Notes: a model not told the origin generated them from the sequence alone. Positions 1-6,728 are shown, counted from the stretch's first letter. The stretch is 8,352 nt of DNA from Halococcaceae archaeon (GCA_007129135.1 SKWB01000288.1:1-8352); one strand, 5' to 3'. Numbers and translations are program-made.

Positions 1-669
1 ACCCGCTTTTCGGCGCTCGACCTCGACTGGGAACTCGTCCGCGAGCCCGAACCGCTCGAGACCGGTGCGAGCGTGATGATCCCGGACTTCGCGTTCGACT
101 ACCGGTTCTCGAGGTTTCGAGTGTTCTTCGAGATCATGGGATTCTGGACGCCAGAGTACGTCGAGAAGAAGCTCTCCCAGCTGGAGGGCGCCGAGGAGGT
201 CGACCTCCTGGTAGCGTACGACGCCTCGCTCGGGGTCGGCGAGGACCTGGAGGCACGGGACGTCCGGGCGATCCCTTACACCGGCCGCGTCCGGGTGAAG
301 GACGTCCGGGACGCGCTCCGGACCTACGAACGCGACCTCGAGGCGGAGAGCGCGGCCGGGATCCCGGAGTCGCTCGTGCCCGACGACGACGTCCTCCCGA
401 TCGCCGACCTCGCGGATCGCCTCGGGGTGAGCGAGCGCGCGCTCTCCCCGGTTTCGTTTCCCGAGCACGAACGCGTCGGCCGGACGCTCGTGCGGCCGGC
501 GGTCCTCGACCGGATCGACGCCGAGATCGGTCCGGGTGCGTCGCTCTCTACCGTCGAGGAGGTACTCGAATCCCACGGCGTGAGCGAGACGAGCGCGGTG
601 CTCTCACGGCTCGGCTACCGAATCGCCTGGCAGGGCCTCGGAGGGGGGACCCTCGAACCAGTTGAATAA
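1..669 (+). CDS. DUF790 family protein (Bax1-like nuclease), 3' part only
   Basis: The frame is open from the first base to TAA at 667-669, so this is the C-terminal 222 residues of a longer protein whose start lies outside the window; the in-frame GTG at 73 is internal. The signature is an Ile-Pro-Asp-Phe stretch (visible residues 27-30), followed by Glu-Ile-Met-Gly-Phe-Trp-Thr-Pro-Glu-Tyr and a Glu-Lys-Lys-Leu tail (44-58), typical of DUF790. Characterised members (Bax1) are structure-specific nucleases that partner the XPB helicase in archaeal DNA repair. Asp29, Glu44 and the nearby lysines could be part of a PD-(D/E)xK-like active site, but this is inferred. A helix-turn-helix-like segment follows (about residues 136-150, Ile-Ala-Asp-Leu-Ala-Asp-Arg-Leu-Gly-Val-Ser). 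In haloarchaea an XPB-type helicase gene often lies upstream, which cannot be seen here. Confidence 0.85.
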   Translation, partial: TRFSALDLDWELVREPEPLETGASVMIPDFAFDYRFSRFRVFFEIMGFWTPEYVEKKLSQLEGAEEVDLLVAYDASLGVGEDLEARDVRAIPYTGRVRVKDVRDALRTYERDLEAESAAGIPESLVPDDDVLPIADLADRLGVSERALSPVSFPEHERVGRTLVRPAVLDRIDAEIGPGASLSTVEEVLESHGVSETSAVLSRLGYRIAWQGLGGGTLEPVE

Positions 670-672
670 GCG

Positions 673-688
673 ATAAAAACCTTTTTAT
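673..688. terminator. putative bidirectional terminator between convergent genes
   Basis: ATAAAAAC-CTTTTTAT is a 7-bp inverted repeat with a two-base centre. It starts 4 nt after the stop of the DUF790 gene and reads as a short T-tract on both strands (CCTTTTTATT on plus, GGTTTTTATC on minus). Archaeal termination depends mainly on T-rich tracts, so this could end the plus-strand gene and also the minus-strand pair ending at 793. The rest of 670-792 is C-rich, with an imperfect GGGATCC-centred inverted repeat near 740-752, and holds no gene I can support. Confidence 0.45.
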
Positions 689-792
689 TAACCCAGAGTA
701 TTGATTGGATTACTTCCCGATCCTGTTCCCCTCCCCACCCCCGGGATCCGGGAAGTGACTTTTCGAGCGTCCTCTCGCCGAGCCGCCGCTCT

Positions 793-1329
793 CTAGTCCC
801 ACTGTCGACCCTTCGGTACCACCGATCTGAGTTCGCCGTGGAGGTAGAGCCCGACACCGAGCGGTTCGCGCTCCCCGGCGAGCTGGTGGGCGGCGATCAG
901 GTAGCCCCAGTCGCCGTCCCACTCGATGCGCTGGTCGTGTCCCCGGACGAACGCGTCGGCCTCGCTCTCCCCGAGGTCGATCACGTTCTCCGTGGCTGCG
1001 CCGCCGAAGCGAAGCGCCGCGCTCGTCGTCGGCTTCCAGTGCTCCTGTCTGGTTCGCAGCAGCGTGATGCCGAGCGCCTCGACCTCGATCCCGGAGTCGG
1101 CCTCCCCGGCGTACGCCCAGAGCTTTCCCGCACCCTTCTCCCAGAACGTGTGGCCGTCGAAGCTACCGCGAGGGATCCCGAACCGTTCTTCGAAGTACGC
1201 GAGCACCTCCTCTCGCGTCGCCCGGCCGGGGACCGCACGCTCGTCGGCCGTGGCGGGCAGTCGGCCGAACCGCTCGCCGACGTTCTCACGGTCTCCGTCC
1301 CGACCGCCCCCGTCCCGGTCGTCGCTCAC
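793..1329 (-). CDS. PUA-like RNA-binding protein coupled to RNA methylase
   Basis: This is a 178-residue protein starting at GTG (1329) inside the GTGA that also contains the upstream methylase stop, a four-base overlap that suggests translational coupling. The first ~35 residues are Asp/Arg/Gly-rich and probably disordered. A folded part follows (about 38-120), with Glu-Glu-Val-Leu-Ala-Tyr-Phe-Glu-Glu-Arg-Phe-Gly, a Trp-Glu-Lys-Gly-Ala-Gly-Lys-Leu-Trp segment and a Lys-Pro-Thr-Thr turn. The C-terminal 40 residues (Trp-Gly-Tyr-Leu-Ile-Ala-Ala-His, then Pro-Leu-Gly-Val-Gly-Leu-Tyr, Gly-Glu-Leu-Arg-Ser-Val-Val-Pro-Lys-Gly-Arg) resemble the PUA-like RNA-binding domain at the C-terminus of bacterial RsmF. 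No catalytic motif is visible. Inferred role: substrate-recognition module for the adjacent m5C methylase. The PUA assignment comes from pattern and context, not a profile search. A much longer upstream extension of this frame exists but runs antisense through other genes and is rejected. Confidence 0.82.
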   Translation of the reverse strand: MSDDRDGGGRDGDRENVGERFGRLPATADERAVPGRATREEVLAYFEERFGIPRGSFDGHTFWEKGAGKLWAYAGEADSGIEVEALGITLLRTRQEHWKPTTSAALRFGGAATENVIDLGESEADAFVRGHDQRIEWDGDWGYLIAAHQLAGEREPLGVGLYLHGELRSVVPKGRQWD

Positions 1330-2234
1330 GGGCCCACCTCCAGTTTCGCACAGAAGAACCCACCCGTGTCGTTCCGATGCGGGTAGAAGCGTCTGGCGTG
1401 CTCGACCGACGGGTCGTACTCCGCTCCTCGCCACTCGCGTACCCCGGGGTCGTGAGCGAGCTCGGTCTCGAAGGGGACGACCGCACACGATTCGGCCGAG
1501 AGGACGTGATCGAGCACCGCCTCGTTCTCCTCGGGCGCGAACGTACAGGTCGAGTAGACGACGGTCCCCCCCTCCCTCGTGGCCTGCACCGCACGACGGA
1601 GGACGCCCTTCTGGATGCCGGCGACGCTCTCTACGTGACCGAGCGACCACTCCTCGGCGACGTCCCTGTTCTTCCGGATCGTCCCCTCGCAGGAACAGGG
1701 AGCGTCGACCAGTGTGCGGTCGAACGCCTCGAACGGGAAGGGTGACAGCGAGTAGTTGCGCGCGTCCGCACAGGTCACCGCGAGGTTCGTCACTCCGAGG
1801 CGTTCGGCGTTGTGTCGCAGCGCCGAGAGCCGCCCGAGGTTCTGGTCGTTCGCGACGACCGTGCCAGTGTCCTCCATCAGCGCGGAGAGCTGTGTCGCCT
1901 TCCCACCCGGGGCCGCACAGGCGTCCCAGACCCGCTCTCGCTCTCCGGGGTCGAGGACCGCTGCCGGCAGCGAGGAGACCTCCTCCTGGCCGTGGAGCCA
2001 GCCGTGGTAGTACGGCCAGGTCCGACCCGGCTTCTCGACGTCGAGTTCGAGGACGCGGTCGTTCCACCCCCGCCGCTCGTACCCGATTCCGGCGTCGTCC
2101 AGTGCCAGAAGCGTCCGCTCGACGCTCGCGCGGATCGTGTTCACCCGCACGACCGTCGGCAGCGGCTCGGAACAGGCGGCGACGAACGCCTCGTGGTCGT
2201 CGACGAGCGACTCGTACCGGTCGAGGAACTCCAT
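1326..2234 (-). CDS. NOL1/NOP2/Sun-family m5C RNA methyltransferase
   Basis: This 302-residue S-adenosylmethionine-dependent RNA (cytosine-5) methyltransferase should modify tRNA or rRNA. An N-terminal RNA-contacting part (about 1-95) has the family's Arg-Val-Asn-Thr segment at 30-33. The Rossmann domain follows. Motif I is Asp-Ala-Cys-Ala-Ala-Pro-Gly-Gly-Lys (104-112), and an acidic Asn-Asp-Gln-Asn at 129-132 contacts the cofactor. Motif IV is Asp-Ala-Pro-Cys-Ser-Cys (177-182), and motif VI is Ser-Thr-Cys-Thr (228-231). In this family Cys230 is the expected nucleophile and Cys180 the product-release cysteine. The C-terminal Pro-His-Arg-Asn-Asp-Thr-Gly-Gly-Phe-Phe (285-294) closes the fold. 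Length fits the archaeal single-domain form, with no fused PUA domain; that function is probably supplied by the overlapping downstream gene. The ATG at 2234 gives the normal N-terminus. No strong ribosome-binding site precedes it, so a leaderless or short-leader transcript is plausible. The exact target base is unknown. Confidence 0.95.
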   Translation of the reverse strand: MEFLDRYESLVDDHEAFVAACSEPLPTVVRVNTIRASVERTLLALDDAGIGYERRGWNDRVLELDVEKPGRTWPYYHGWLHGQEEVSSLPAAVLDPGERERVWDACAAPGGKATQLSALMEDTGTVVANDQNLGRLSALRHNAERLGVTNLAVTCADARNYSLSPFPFEAFDRTLVDAPCSCEGTIRKNRDVAEEWSLGHVESVAGIQKGVLRRAVQATREGGTVVYSTCTFAPEENEAVLDHVLSAESCAVVPFETELAHDPGVREWRGAEYDPSVEHARRFYPHRNDTGGFFCAKLEVGP

Positions 2235-2296
2235 TGGTGAGGGGAGCGTCGGGGTTCGCTTGTGGATTTCGACTCCTCCCGCTCGCGCCGCCCTCG

Positions 2297-2301
2297 TTTA
2301 T
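2297..2301 (+). promoter_or_regulatory. TATA-like box for the PAC2 gene
   Basis: TTTAT is the only AT-rich run in the 91-bp divergent intergenic region. Its centre is 27 nt before the ATG at 2326, the spacing expected for an archaeal TATA box driving a leaderless transcript. A GGGGAG stretch at 2318-2323 lies too close to the ATG to be a good ribosome-binding site. The divergent methylase must also be transcribed from this interval, but its best box (GAAATC on minus, about 2265-2270) is weak. Confidence 0.5.
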
Positions 2302-2325
2302 GTGATCCGACTGCGTAGGGGAGCC

Positions 2326-3066
2326 ATGGCACGCATTACCGTCCGCGACGAGTCGCTCTCGGTCTCGGGGGCGACGCTGATCGAGGGGCTGCCGGGGGTC
2401 GGCCTGGTGGGGAAGATCGCCACCGACCACGTCATCGACGAACTCGGGATGCGCTACTACGCGAGCGTCCACTGCGAGGGTCTCCCTCGGATCGGGGTCT
2501 ACCACAGCGAGGAGGACGACGTGAAACCCCCGGTACGGATCTACGCCGACGCAGAGACCGGCCTGCTCGCGCTCCAGAGCGACGTCCCGGTCTCCGGGTC
2601 GGGCGCACCCCAGTTCGCCCAGTGTATCTCGGGCTGGCTCGCCGAACACGACGTGACGCCGATCTACCTGAGCGGCAGGCCCGCGGAGCGGGACGGTGCG
2701 CCGGAGCTCTACGGCGTCTCCACGGGCGCTGGCTCGGGCCTGCTCGACGAGGCCGGCATCGTCCCGCCGCGGGAGTCCGGGTTCGTCAGCGGGCCGACCG
2801 GCGCGTTGCTCGCGAGGGCGGCGGAGACCGATCTGACCGGCGTCGGTCTGATCGTCCAGAGCGACCCGAAGTTCCCGGACCCCGAGGCGGCGCGCATCCT
2901 CCTCGACAGCGGTATCAGCCCCGTATCCGGGGTGGAGGTGGACACGAGCGAGCTCGTCGAGCGCGCCGAGGAGATTCGCGAGGGACGCGAGGAGCTCGCG
3001 AAACGGATCCAGGAGGCCTCGAACGACGAACGGACCGAGGCGCGCCCGCTCGGGATGTACCAGTGA
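2326..3066 (+). CDS. PAC2-family proteasome assembly chaperone homologue
   Basis: This 246-residue cytosolic protein belongs to the PAC2 family of archaeal proteasome-assembly chaperone homologues. It carries the N-terminal Gly-Leu-Pro-Gly-Val-Gly-Leu-Val-Gly-Lys (21-30), a central Ala-Leu-Gln-Ser-Asp-Val-Pro strand (82-88), and the glycine-rich Ser-Gly-Pro-Thr-Gly-Ala-Leu-Leu-Ala loop (155-163). A charged helix at 207-232 follows. The protein ends in Gly-Met-Tyr-Gln: Met-Tyr-Gln fits the hydrophobic-Tyr-X (HbYX) tail that proteasome activators and PbaA-type chaperones insert into alpha-ring pockets. The ATG at 2326 gives the family-typical start and is 27 nt from a TATA-like box; an upstream extension of the frame to 2137 would run antisense into the methylase and is rejected. 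Expected role: helping assemble or engage the 20S alpha ring. It appears monocistronic, divergent from the methylase and followed by a separate promoter region for the exporter. Direct function in haloarchaea is inferred from the family. Confidence 0.93.
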   Translation: MARITVRDESLSVSGATLIEGLPGVGLVGKIATDHVIDELGMRYYASVHCEGLPRIGVYHSEEDDVKPPVRIYADAETGLLALQSDVPVSGSGAPQFAQCISGWLAEHDVTPIYLSGRPAERDGAPELYGVSTGAGSGLLDEAGIVPPRESGFVSGPTGALLARAAETDLTGVGLIVQSDPKFPDPEAARILLDSGISPVSGVEVDTSELVERAEEIREGREELAKRIQEASNDERTEARPLGMYQ

Positions 3067-3124
3067 GAACGGCTCACCCGCGACCGTCGGGATCGACACC
3101 GATATACCCGTAGCTGTTTGTAGG

Positions 3125-3130
3125 AATATA
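3125..3130 (+). promoter_or_regulatory. TATA-like box for the exporter gene
   Basis: AATATA lies in an AT-rich patch of the 105-bp gap between the PAC2 and exporter genes. It would place a transcription start near 3152-3157, giving a leader of about 15-20 nt. A second candidate, GATATA at 3101-3106, would give a longer leader. No obvious terminator for the PAC2 gene is seen in the gap. Confidence 0.45.
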
Positions 3131-3158
3131 CAGACAGTATGCTTCCTTCGCCCCAAAC

Positions 3159-3163
3159 GGTGA
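3159..3163 (+). promoter_or_regulatory. possible ribosome-binding site of the exporter
   Basis: GGTGA matches part of the AGGAGGTGAT complement of the archaeal 16S rRNA 3' end and lies 8 nt before the GTG at 3172. It supports that GTG as the start and fits inside the short leader predicted from the TATA-like box at 3125. Confidence 0.35.
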
Positions 3164-3171
3164 CGGTCTGA

Positions 3172-6100
3172 GTGGACCCGAGTGCCCGTCTCCTCTCCGC
3201 GATCACACGCAGAAGCCGCACCGTCATCGCGGTCGTCCTCGTGCTCACGCTCGTCCTCTCGGGCGGGCTCACCGCGGTCGACGACGCGGCCTCGCTCGAC
3301 CAGTTCGAGACCGAGAGCCAGGAGACGGAGGATCTGGAGTACATCAACGAGCGGTTCGGCGACGGGGAGAACACGACGAGCGTCCAGGTGATCGTGCGCG
3401 GGGAGAACACGCTCTCGCGGGAGTCGCTGCTCGATTCGCTCCGGTTCCAGGAGGACGTCCGCGGGAACGAGACGGTGAACGAGACGCTCGCCCAGGACCC
3501 GTTCGGCGACCTCGCATCGACCGTCGCCACCACGGCGATCATCGAGGACGAGGCGGACGAACTCGAAGCCGAGGCGGACGAACTCGAAGCCGAAGCGGAC
3601 GAGCTCGAGGCACGAGCCGACGAGCTCGAGGAGGAGGGTGAGGCGTTAGAGGACGAGGCGGACGAACTCGAAGCCGAGGGCGAGGAACTCGACGAACGCG
3701 GCGACGAGTTAGAGGCGGAGTTCGAGGCCCTCGAGGACGAGGGAGAAGAACTCGAACAACGGGAGCAGGAGCTCGAAGAACGCGGTGAGGCGCTCGCAGC
3801 GGACGGCGCGGAGCTCGAAGAACGCGGTGAGGAACTCGAAGCCGACGCAGCAGAGTTGGGAGAACGCGAAGAGCGGCTCGAAGCGGATGCAGCGGCGCTC
3901 GAGGAGGACGCCGCGGAACTCGAAGAGCGTGAAGAGGAGCTCGGGGAGCGCGCCGAGGCGCTCGAAGCGGACGCAGCGGAGCTAGAGGAGCGCCAGGAGG
4001 CGCTCGAATCCGACGCCGCCGAGTTAGAAGAACGCGAACAGCAGCTTGAAGCGGATGCGGCCGCGCTCGAAGCCGATGCCGAGGAACTCGAGCAGCGGGA
4101 ACAGGAGCTCGAAGAACGCGGTGAGGCACTCGCCGAGGACGGTGCAGAGCTCGAAGAGCGACAGGAAACGCTCGAAGCCGACGCCGCGGAACTCGAAGAG
4201 CGCGAGGAGGCCCTAGAGGAGGACGCCTCGGAGTTAGAAGCCGACGCTGCGGCTCTCGAAGACAGGGCGGACGAACTCGAAGCGGAGGCCGACGAACTCG
4301 AGGAAGAGGGCGAGGAACTGGAGGAAGCGGGTGACGACCTCGAAGCGGAGGCCGACGCGCTCGAAGAGGAAGCCGACGACCTGGAAGCGGAGGGTGAGGA
4401 GCTGGAGGACGAAGCCGACGCGCTCGAAGAGGAAGCCGACGACCTCTCGGATCTCGATCCCTCCCTCGAAGAGCGGATCGAGCAGCTGGAGTCGATGAGC
4501 GACGCCGAGGTCGAGGAGGTCGTCTCCGACCTGCTCGACGAGGACGCCGACGACGGCCTGTTCGTCTTCCTCCCGACCGAGTTCGAGCCGGGATCGACCG
4601 AGGCCGACGCCCGGATGGTGTTCGTCACGCAGCTCTCGGAAGAGGAGGTCATCGAGGGCGAGGCCCCCGACCGGATCGTCGACTCACAGCTCGCCGTCGC
4701 CGAGATCGCCGACGACCGGTTCGACGACTCGCTCGTCTTCGGCTCGGGGATCATCTCCGACGAGATCGACCGCTCGCTCGAGGACAGCATCCTGATCGTC
4801 CTCCCGCTGGCGTTCCTCTTCGTCACGGTCGTCCTCTCGGTCGCCTACCGTGACGCGTTCGACATCCTCCTGGGTATGTTCGGCATCCTGGTCGTCCTCG
4901 TCTGGACGTTCGGGTTCATGGGCTGGGTCGGGATCGACTTCAACCAGGTGATGGTCGCGGTTCCGGTGTTGCTGGTGGGGCTGTCTATCGACTACGCGAT
5001 CCACGTCTTCATGCGCCACCGCGAGCAGCGGGTGTCCGACGGCGGTTCGACGCGGCGAGCGATGGCCGTCGCGCTCTCGGGGCTGGGGCTCGCGCTCGTC
5101 TGGGTGACGGCGACGGCCGTGATCGGTTTCCTCTCGAACCTGGTGAGCCCCGTCGCGCCGATCCGGGAGTTCGGCGTCGTCAGCGCGTTCGGGATCACCA
5201 CGGCGCTCGTGGTCTTCGGCGTCTTCCTCCCCGCAGCGAAGCTCGAACTCGATGCGCTGTTGGAGAAGCGCGGAATCGATCGCGAGAAACGGGCGTTCGG
5301 GACCGGCGGGGGTCGGTTCAGCTCGTTCCTCTCCGGCGGCCAGCGGATCGCCCGACGCGCGCCCTGGGCGGTCGTCGTCCTCGCGCTCCTCCTGACGCTG
5401 GGCGGGGCCGCGGGCGCGACGCAGGTCGACACCACGTTCGAGCAGGAGGACTTCATCGCCGACGACCCACCGGAGTGGGCCACAGCGCTCCCGGGACCGT
5501 TCGCCCCCGGCGAGTACACGGCGAAAGGGACACTGGAGTACGTCGACGAGAACTTCGTCCGCGGCGACTCGCAGGCACAGCTACTCGTCAGGGGGGAGCT
5601 CACCGACGACGACGCGCTCACGCGGATCGACGCCGCAGAACGCGATGCCGGGGCGGCGGACGTGACGGTGACGCTCGCGAGCGGCGGCGCGGACGTCGAC
5701 GGTCCGGTCTCCGCCATGGAGGACGTCGCCGACGAGGACGACGCCTTCAACGAGACCTTCATCGACGCCGACACGACCGGCGACGGCGTTCCGGACTCCG
5801 ACCTCGAGGGCGTCTACGACGCCTTCTTCGAGGCCGACAGCGACCGGGCGGCCGACGTCCTCCACCGGACGAGCGAGGGCGAGGTCGAGTCGGCACGGAT
5901 CGTCGTCTCGGTCCGCGGCGACGCCGCGTCGGGGGAGGTGACCGAGGAGATGCGCGCGGTCGCGGCGTCGCTCGACGGCGACGGCCTCGAAGCGAGCGCG
6001 ACCGGCCAGGTGATCGTCTTCCACGTCGTCGAGCAGGAGCTCTTCTCGACGGTGATAGAGAGCCTGCTCGTGACGCTCGTCGCCGTCTTCGCCTTCCTGA

Positions 6101-6603
6101 TGGCGGGCTACCGCTGGCTCCACGGCAGCGCGACGCTCGGGGCGATCACGCTCGCGCCGATCGCCTTCTCGGTCGCCTGGATCCTCGGCTCGATGTACCT
6201 CCTGGGGATCTCGTTCAACGTGATGACCGGGCTCATCACCAGCCTCACCGTCGGGCTGGGCGTTGCGTACAACATCCACATGACCGAGCGCTACATGCTC
6301 GAACGCGGACGGGGAGCGGACACCTGGGAGGCGCTCTCCCGTGCCGTCACCGGGACGGGTGGGGCGCTGTTGGGGAGCGCGGCGACCACCGTCGGCGGCT
6401 TCGGCGTGCTGGTCTTCGCGATCCTCCCGCCGCTCCAGCAGTTCGGCCTCATCACCGGGCTGACGATCGTCTACGCCTTCCTCGGGAGCGTCTTCGTCCT
6501 CCCGAGTTTCCTCGCGCTGTGGACGCGGTATCTCGCGCCAGAGGCCGTCTCGGTCCCGACGCTCTCCGTGGGGGCCGGGGAGGCCGCCGGCGACGACGAC
6601 TGA
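3172..6603 (+). CDS. RND/MMPL-family exporter with giant coiled-coil insert
   Basis: This 1143-residue membrane protein has the twofold RND layout: TM1 (about 17-36), a large outside domain (37-538), TM2-6 (about 540-690), TM7 (about 732-750), a second outside domain (about 751-962) and TM8-12 (about 964-1117). It resembles the HAE3/MMPL group, secondary transporters that move lipids or hydrophobic compounds using ion flux; the substrate here is unknown. TM4 carries Gly-Leu-Ser-Ile-Asp607-Tyr608-Ala-Ile-His, the expected ion-relay Asp-Tyr pair. The matching TM10 stretch is Gly-Leu-Gly-Val-Ala1032-Tyr1033-Asn-Ile-His, without the Asp. The first outside domain contains 42 consecutive heptads (128-421) with one Leu each, predicted to be a long acidic helix or coiled coil. 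The second has an Asp-rich DADTTGDGVPDSD loop (865-877) like calcium-binding repeats. The GTG start gives a short basic N-terminus before TM1. The acidic tail ends Gly-Asp-Asp-Asp. It appears to have its own promoter, and no partner adaptor gene is adjacent. Confidence 0.93.
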   Translation: MDPSARLLSAITRRSRTVIAVVLVLTLVLSGGLTAVDDAASLDQFETESQETEDLEYINERFGDGENTTSVQVIVRGENTLSRESLLDSLRFQEDVRGNETVNETLAQDPFGDLASTVATTAIIEDEADELEAEADELEAEADELEARADELEEEGEALEDEADELEAEGEELDERGDELEAEFEALEDEGEELEQREQELEERGEALAADGAELEERGEELEADAAELGEREERLEADAAALEEDAAELEEREEELGERAEALEADAAELEERQEALESDAAELEEREQQLEADAAALEADAEELEQREQELEERGEALAEDGAELEERQETLEADAAELEEREEALEEDASELEADAAALEDRADELEAEADELEEEGEELEEAGDDLEAEADALEEEADDLEAEGEELEDEADALEEEADDLSDLDPSLEERIEQLESMSDAEVEEVVSDLLDEDADDGLFVFLPTEFEPGSTEADARMVFVTQLSEEEVIEGEAPDRIVDSQLAVAEIADDRFDDSLVFGSGIISDEIDRSLEDSILIVLPLAFLFVTVVLSVAYRDAFDILLGMFGILVVLVWTFGFMGWVGIDFNQVMVAVPVLLVGLSIDYAIHVFMRHREQRVSDGGSTRRAMAVALSGLGLALVWVTATAVIGFLSNLVSPVAPIREFGVVSAFGITTALVVFGVFLPAAKLELDALLEKRGIDREKRAFGTGGGRFSSFLSGGQRIARRAPWAVVVLALLLTLGGAAGATQVDTTFEQEDFIADDPPEWATALPGPFAPGEYTAKGTLEYVDENFVRGDSQAQLLVRGELTDDDALTRIDAAERDAGAADVTVTLASGGADVDGPVSAMEDVADEDDAFNETFIDADTTGDGVPDSDLEGVYDAFFEADSDRAADVLHRTSEGEVESARIVVSVRGDAASGEVTEEMRAVAASLDGDGLEASATGQVIVFHVVEQELFSTVIESLLVTLVAVFAFLMAGYRWLHGSATLGAITLAPIAFSVAWILGSMYLLGISFNVMTGLITSLTVGLGVAYNIHMTERYMLERGRGADTWEALSRAVTGTGGALLGSAATTVGGFGVLVFAILPPLQQFGLITGLTIVYAFLGSVFVLPSFLALWTRYLAPEAVSVPTLSVGAGEAAGDDD
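3553..4434 (+). repeat. array of 42 degenerate 21-bp units encoding heptads
   Basis: Forty-two in-frame 21-bp units run without a register break inside the exporter gene, encoding variants of Ala-Asp-Glu-Leu-Glu-Ala-Glu. Position 4 is Leu in every unit. Position 1 is mostly Ala or Gly, otherwise Glu or Gln, with one Phe. By hand count the 294 residues hold about 148 Asp/Glu, about 16 Arg, no Lys and no Pro. The first unit (3553-3573) recurs exactly at 3658-3678. Two degenerate heptads (to residue 442) continue the pattern before it dissolves. Leu spaced every seven with a small or polar residue three before fits coiled-coil a/d positions. Confidence 0.9.
3742..4161 (+). repeat. 16-heptad (336-bp) higher-order duplication
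   Basis: Units 10-13 (3742-3825) and 26-29 (4078-4161) encode nearly the same 28 residues (Glu-Glu-Leu-Glu-Gln-Arg, Glu-Gln-Glu-Leu-Glu-Glu-Arg, Gly-Glu-Ala-Leu-Ala and so on). They share an exact 26-base match at 3766-3791 and 4102-4127. Similar units continue after each copy. This suggests the array grew partly by block duplication of 336 bp, not only by adding single heptads. Confidence 0.65.
4351..4445 (+). repeat. direct repeat, 32 bp, period 63 bp
   Basis: The 32-base sequence at 4351-4382 recurs exactly at 4414-4445, three heptads apart, at the 3' end of the heptad array. Given how far the other units have diverged at synonymous sites, this looks like a recent duplication. Confidence 0.75.
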
Positions 6604-6728
6604 TCCGAGCGATCGGCCAATAGCCTCAGTCGCCCCCGCATCCGCCGCCCGTGAGCGACGGCGGCGAGGGGATCGGCCACCGTGTCGAAGCGAACGGTTC
6701 AACACGCTGCCGTCCGATAACGACGACG

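Noticed and set aside
738..754. GC-rich imperfect inverted repeat around GGGATCCGGG
   Set aside because: The stem is short with a mismatched centre and no following T-tract; the A/T palindrome at 673-688 is the better terminator candidate.
926..2305. 459-residue plus-strand frame opposite the methylase and PUA genes
   Set aside because: Its translation is Arg/Ser/Pro-rich low complexity, typical of a shadow frame in GC-rich DNA, with no motif.
1330..3156. Long minus-strand extension of the PUA-like gene (787 residues in total)
   Set aside because: Only the last 178 residues look like a real protein. The rest is Arg/Pro-rich and antisense or out of frame to the methylase and PAC2 genes, and the GTGA overlap gives a better start.
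3553..4434. CRISPR-like periodic array
   Set aside because: The period is 21 bp with no spacers, and units are in frame with a continuous protein.
2709..4826. Serine-rich 705-residue open frame on the minus strand
   Set aside because: It is antisense to the heptad array; GAG/GAA/GAC codons read backwards give Ser-type codons with no stops, so its length is a by-product of composition. It has no domain and overlaps two well-supported genes.
6651..6728. Upstream GTG start for the kinase
   Set aside because: The added 26 residues contain rare codons (ATA, TCA, ACA) and no family similarity, whereas GTG at 6729 places the P-loop at the usual distance from the N-terminus.
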